Origin: Acidisphaera sp035272265
GTDB taxonomy: Bacteria; Pseudomonadota; Alphaproteobacteria; Acetobacterales; Acetobacteraceae
NCBI GenBank assembly: GCA_035272265.1
Contig: DATEQV010000299.1
Location: 1-24,503 of the forward strand
Direction: 5' to 3'
DNA length: 24,503 bases
The position numbers and the translations under genes were made by a program. Shown one piece after another: positions 22,257-24,503 of this stretch. Positions within the stretch are counted from its first letter, which is position 1. The number at the start of each line of letters is the position of its first letter. Below the pieces are notes generated by a model. The model was not told the DNA's origin and did not search any database. It saw nothing but the letters and a program-made list of their open reading frames with translations.

Positions 22257-22835
22257 CTACTGGTCGGCCCGCGCCGGCTCGGCGCCCGCCGGGGAGCGCG
22301 CCACCACGACCATGGCCGGGCGCAGCAGCCGGCCGTTCAGCGTCCAGGCCGGCGTCCAGGCCTGCAGCACGCTGCCGGGCGTGGCGTCGGCGCTGTGCTG
22401 CTCGCTCATCGCCTGGTGCAGGTTGGGGTCGAAGGGCTGGCCCGTGGGGTCCTGCTGCTGCACGCCGTTGCGCTCCAGCAGGCCGATGAAGCTGCGGTAG
22501 ACGCCCTCGAACCCCTCGCGCACCCGCGCCAGCAGTTCCGGCTCGTCGGGCGCGGAGGGCGGCAGGCTGTCGAGGCCGCGCTTGATGTTCTCGGCCGCCT
22601 CGACGACGTCGCGGGCGAATTTCTGCACCGCGAACTGCCGTGTCTCGTCGACCTCGCGGCGGGCGCGGGCGCGGACGTTCTGCACCTCCGCCTCGGCCCG
22701 CATCCAGCGGTCTTTCATCTCGGCCAGTTCGGTCTCGAGGGTGGCGATGCGCTTGGCCGCCTCGGCCAGCTCCTCGGGCGTGGCCGGCGGGTCCGGCTCG
22801 ATCGGTTCGGCCGGGACAGGGGGGAAATCGCTCAT
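22257..22835 (-). CDS. grpE: Nucleotide exchange factor GrpE
   Basis: This encodes 192 aa, a normal length. GrpE dimers release ADP from DnaK. A disordered acidic/proline-rich N-terminus (1-20) precedes the long coiled-coil helix ('ELAEAAKRIATLETELAEMK', 'DRWMRAEAEVQNVRARARRE'). The DnaK-binding beta domain is marked by 'GQPFDPNLHQAMSEQ' and 'TPGSVLQAWTPAWTLNGRLLRPAMVVVA'. An in-frame stop lies six bases before the ATG, so the start cannot be further upstream. No Shine-Dalgarno is visible before it, suggesting a weak or leaderless start. The AbrB-like gene ends 90 bp upstream and dnaK follows after 304 bp. Confidence 0.96.
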   Translation of the reverse strand: MSDFPPVPAEPIEPDPPATPEELAEAAKRIATLETELAEMKDRWMRAEAEVQNVRARARREVDETRQFAVQKFARDVVEAAENIKRGLDSLPPSAPDEPELLARVREGFEGVYRSFIGLLERNGVQQQDPTGQPFDPNLHQAMSEQHSADATPGSVLQAWTPAWTLNGRLLRPAMVVVARSPAGAEPARADQ

Positions 22836-22843
22836 GGCGCGTC

Positions 22844-22872
22844 AGGTAGGGCAGACGCGGGGGCGGAACAAG
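22844..22872 (-). promoter_or_regulatory. Possible sigma-32-like promoter at grpE
   Basis: On the minus strand CTTG (22872-22869) is followed after 18 bases by CCTACCT (22850-22844), six of seven positions matching the alphaproteobacterial RpoH -10 consensus CYTATNT. Initiation about 7 bases on would fall at or next to the grpE ATG (22835), giving an almost leaderless message. This fits the missing Shine-Dalgarno but could equally be chance in GC-rich DNA. Confidence 0.35.
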
Positions 22873-22925
22873 CGGCTGCACTTGCAGCGCGGCGCTCAGA
22901 CCCTCACCAGACTACGGGGTGGATA

Positions 22926-23168
22926 TCAGAACTTGGCGTAAGCGTCGCCGTCCGCGTCGCCTTCCCATTCCTCGAACTCGGCGATCGGGTCGTCCGTCCT
23001 GCCGCTCGTCAGTATGACCCGGCCCTCGCCGACGATCACGAGCACCTCCCTCTCGCCCTCGAGGTGCAGGGCTCCGATCGCCTGCGCCGGCAGCTTCATC
23101 GTGCCGTCGGCCGCGACCTCGACGACCCACGCCGTGTCGGCAACCCGTCGCTGTCCGCCGCCAACCAT
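22926..23168 (-). CDS. Small AbrB/MazE/SpoVT-like protein between hrcA and grpE
   Basis: This encodes 80 aa from an ATG at 23168 with GGGAGG five bases before it. It starts 19 bp after the hrcA stop, so it is co-transcribed. Residues about 14-56 ('VVEVAADGTMKLPAQAIGAL', then 'EVLVIVGEGRVILTS') fit the swapped-hairpin AbrB fold: strand, D-G turn, 'LPA', helix, then paired strands with a 'GEGRVIL' turn. The C-terminus is acidic ('EFEEWEGDADGDAYAKF'). Members are transition-state regulators or antitoxins that bind DNA as dimers; MazE-type antitoxins carry such acidic tails to block a toxin. No toxin gene lies beside it. It may be a DNA-binding regulator linked to heat shock; that is inference. 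Confidence 0.7.
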   Translation of the reverse strand: MVGGGQRRVADTAWVVEVAADGTMKLPAQAIGALHLEGEREVLVIVGEGRVILTSGRTDDPIAEFEEWEGDADGDAYAKF

Positions 23169-23187
23169 CGTCGCCTCCCTCAGATGC

Positions 23188-24261
23188 CTAACCGAGGAGC
23201 CGCCCCACGACCCGCGCCGTATAGTCCACCACCGGGATGATCCGCCCGTAGTTGATGCGCGTCGGGCCGATCACGCCGATCGCGCCCACGATCCGCCCGC
23301 TCTCCGAGCGCGCCGGCGCCACCACCATCGAAATCCCCGTCGTCGCGAACAGCCCGCTCTCGGCGCCGATGAAGATCCGCACGCCCTCCGACGTCTCGGC
23401 GAGCTCCAGCAGGCGCAGCATCGTCTCCTGCGCCTCCAGCCGCTCGAACAGGCCCTGGATCGCCGCCAGCCGCTCGACCTGCGTCACGTCGGCCAGCAGC
23501 TTGGCCTGGCCGCGCACGATCAGGCTGCCGCCGCGGCCCTCGCCGGTCCACGTCGCCAGCCCCGCCTCCACCACCTGCTGTGACAGCCCGTCCAGCGCGG
23601 TGCGGTCGGCGGCGATCTCCTCGGCCACGATCCGGCGCAGCTCGCTCAGGCCCCGCCCGGTCAGGTGCGCGTTCAGGTAGTTGCCCGCCTGCTGCAGCGC
23701 GCTCGGCGGCACGCCGGGCGGCAGGTCGATCACCCGGTTCTCCACCTGTCCGTCCGCGCCCACCAGGATCACCAGCGCCCGCCCCGAGCCCAGGGGCACG
23801 AACTCGATGTGGCGCAGCGGCCCCTCGCTCTTCGGCGCCAGCACCAGCCCGGCCGCGGCACTCAGCCCCGACAGCGCGCTCGACGCCTCGGCCAGCATGT
23901 CCTGCAGGCTGCGTCCCGAGGCCTCCAGCGCGCGCGCGATCGTCGCCCGCTCCTCCTCGCTGATCTCGCCGAACTGCAGCAGCCCGTCGACGAACAGCCG
24001 CAGCCCGCGTTCGGTCGGCAGCCGCCCGGCCGACGTATGCGGGGCGAACAGCAGCCCCGCCTCGGTCAGGTCTGCCATCACGTTGCGGATCGTCGCCGGC
24101 GACAGCGTCAGCGGCAGCCGGCGCGACAGCGTGCGGCTGCCCACCGGCTCGCCGGTCTCGACATACTGCTCGACGATCTCGCGCAGGATCGCCGCCGAGC
24201 GCGCGTCCAGCGACGGCGGCAGGCCGGTCGGGCGGCCGGTGAGCGGATCGAACGCGTCCAT
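23188..24261 (-). CDS. hrcA: Heat-inducible transcription repressor HrcA
   Basis: This encodes 357 aa from the ATG at 24261, which has a purine-rich AGAGGGG five bases before it; a GTG at 24279 would add six residues. HrcA represses chaperone genes by binding CIRCE elements and is kept active by GroEL. The N-terminal winged helix is marked by 'AAILREIVEQYVETGEPVGS' and 'LSPATIRNVMADLTEAGLL', then 'PHTSAGRLPTERGLRLFVD'. The GAF-like and dimerisation parts end with 'GVIGPTRINYGRIIPVVDYTA', the family's C-terminal signature. A TTGACC at the complement of 24305-24310 is a possible -35 for this operon; no clear -10 and no CIRCE are seen upstream. It is divergent from rph. Confidence 0.96.
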   Translation of the reverse strand: MDAFDPLTGRPTGLPPSLDARSAAILREIVEQYVETGEPVGSRTLSRRLPLTLSPATIRNVMADLTEAGLLFAPHTSAGRLPTERGLRLFVDGLLQFGEISEEERATIARALEASGRSLQDMLAEASSALSGLSAAAGLVLAPKSEGPLRHIEFVPLGSGRALVILVGADGQVENRVIDLPPGVPPSALQQAGNYLNAHLTGRGLSELRRIVAEEIAADRTALDGLSQQVVEAGLATWTGEGRGGSLIVRGQAKLLADVTQVERLAAIQGLFERLEAQETMLRLLELAETSEGVRIFIGAESGLFATTGISMVVAPARSESGRIVGAIGVIGPTRINYGRIIPVVDYTARVVGRLLG

Positions 24262-24375
24262 CGTCTCCCCTCTGGCCACCTCAGCTATGGGCGGCGCGAG
24301 GAACGGTCAACGCCTGCGCCTCGCCAGCGCGCCCCCGCCGGGCTATGCCCGCCTCGCGTCCACCCGAGGCCCATC

Positions 24376-24503
24376 ATGCGCCCATCCGGCCGCGCCGCCG
24401 ACGCCCTGCGTACGCTTTCGATCGAACCCGGCTTCGCCCGCCATGCCGAGGGCTCCTGCCTCGTGCGCGCGGGCTTCACCGAGGTGCTGTGCGCCGCCAG
24501 CGT
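24376..24503 (+). CDS. rph: Ribonuclease PH, N-terminal part (3' truncated)
   Basis: The first 42 codons are present before the window ends. The start 'MRPSGRAADALRTLSIEPGF' followed by 'ARHAEGSCLVRAGFTEVLCAAS' matches the invariant RNase PH N-terminus (MRPsGR ... hAEGS.L...G.T.VlC.A). The ATG at 24376 has GAGG seven bases upstream. RNase PH trims tRNA 3' ends by phosphorolysis as a hexamer. Divergence from hrcA across 114 bp is a conserved arrangement in alphaproteobacteria. Confidence 0.93.
   Translation, partial: MRPSGRAADALRTLSIEPGFARHAEGSCLVRAGFTEVLCAAS

Noticed and set aside
24262..24375. CIRCE operator expected near hrcA
   Set aside because: No TTAGCACTC-N9-GAGTGCTAA inverted repeat is present here, nor before grpE or dnaK.
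1..24503. tRNA/rRNA genes, CRISPR arrays, transposases or phage genes
   Set aside because: No cloverleaf-like sequence, regularly spaced repeat or mobile-element protein was found on either strand.

Overview
The window looks like a chromosomal segment of a high-GC alphaproteobacterium, most likely in the Rhodospirillales/Acetobacteraceae. Evidence for this is the strong G/C third-position bias, the hrcA-grpE-dnaK-dnaJ chaperone block divergent from rph, the hemE/hemH/hemJ/rho block, and HemJ-type protoporphyrinogen oxidase. The family-level placement is inference. There are no tRNA or rRNA genes, no CRISPR array and no insertion sequence.

Layout. (1) 3-1544 (+): the C-terminal part of a TamB-like outer-membrane assembly protein, cut by the window edge. 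(2) 1552-6998 (-): a tightly coupled five-gene operon of two CrtI/CrtN-family flavoenzymes, a PlsC-like acyltransferase, a GT2 glycosyltransferase and a secreted DUF2141 protein. It is best read as desaturation/oxidation of a carotenoid followed by glycosylation and acylation. (3) 7176-8336 (+): a membrane-anchored J-domain protein. (4) 8341-9899 (-): maf and a DUF299 pyruvate,phosphate dikinase/PEP synthase regulatory protein (RP001 family). (5) 9900-10190: a non-coding region between the RP001 homologue and hemE. This is the position of the chromosomal replication origin in Caulobacter, Rickettsia and Sinorhizobium. It carries DnaA-box-like sites and an AT-rich stretch, so I propose it as oriC. 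(6) 10191-15699 (+): hemE, hemH, a HAD phosphatase, a Uma2-family nuclease-like gene, hemJ and rho. These cover late haem synthesis plus transcription termination, with two genes inserted. (7) 15773-18154 (-): an unrecognised set of helical proteins whose first reading frame is broken by an apparent -1 frameshift. (8) 18449-18700 (+): a CsbD-like stress protein. (9) 18772-24261 (-): hrcA, an AbrB-like small gene, grpE, dnaK and dnaJ. The intergenic spaces here hold heat-shock-promoter-like sequences and unusually large inverted repeats. (10) 24376-24503 (+): the start of rph, cut by the window edge.

Working picture. The genes next to the candidate origin (hemE rightward, RP001/maf leftward) point away from it, as expected for co-orientation with replication. 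The haem genes form a late-pathway cluster: HemE makes coproporphyrinogen III, HemJ oxidises protoporphyrinogen IX and HemH inserts iron. The chaperone block supplies the DnaK-DnaJ-GrpE folding machine with its HrcA regulator. The least explained parts are the 15.8-18.2 kb helical-protein module, the twin palindromes between grpE and dnaK, the folded dnaK-dnaJ spacer, and the small AbrB-like gene inside the chaperone operon.
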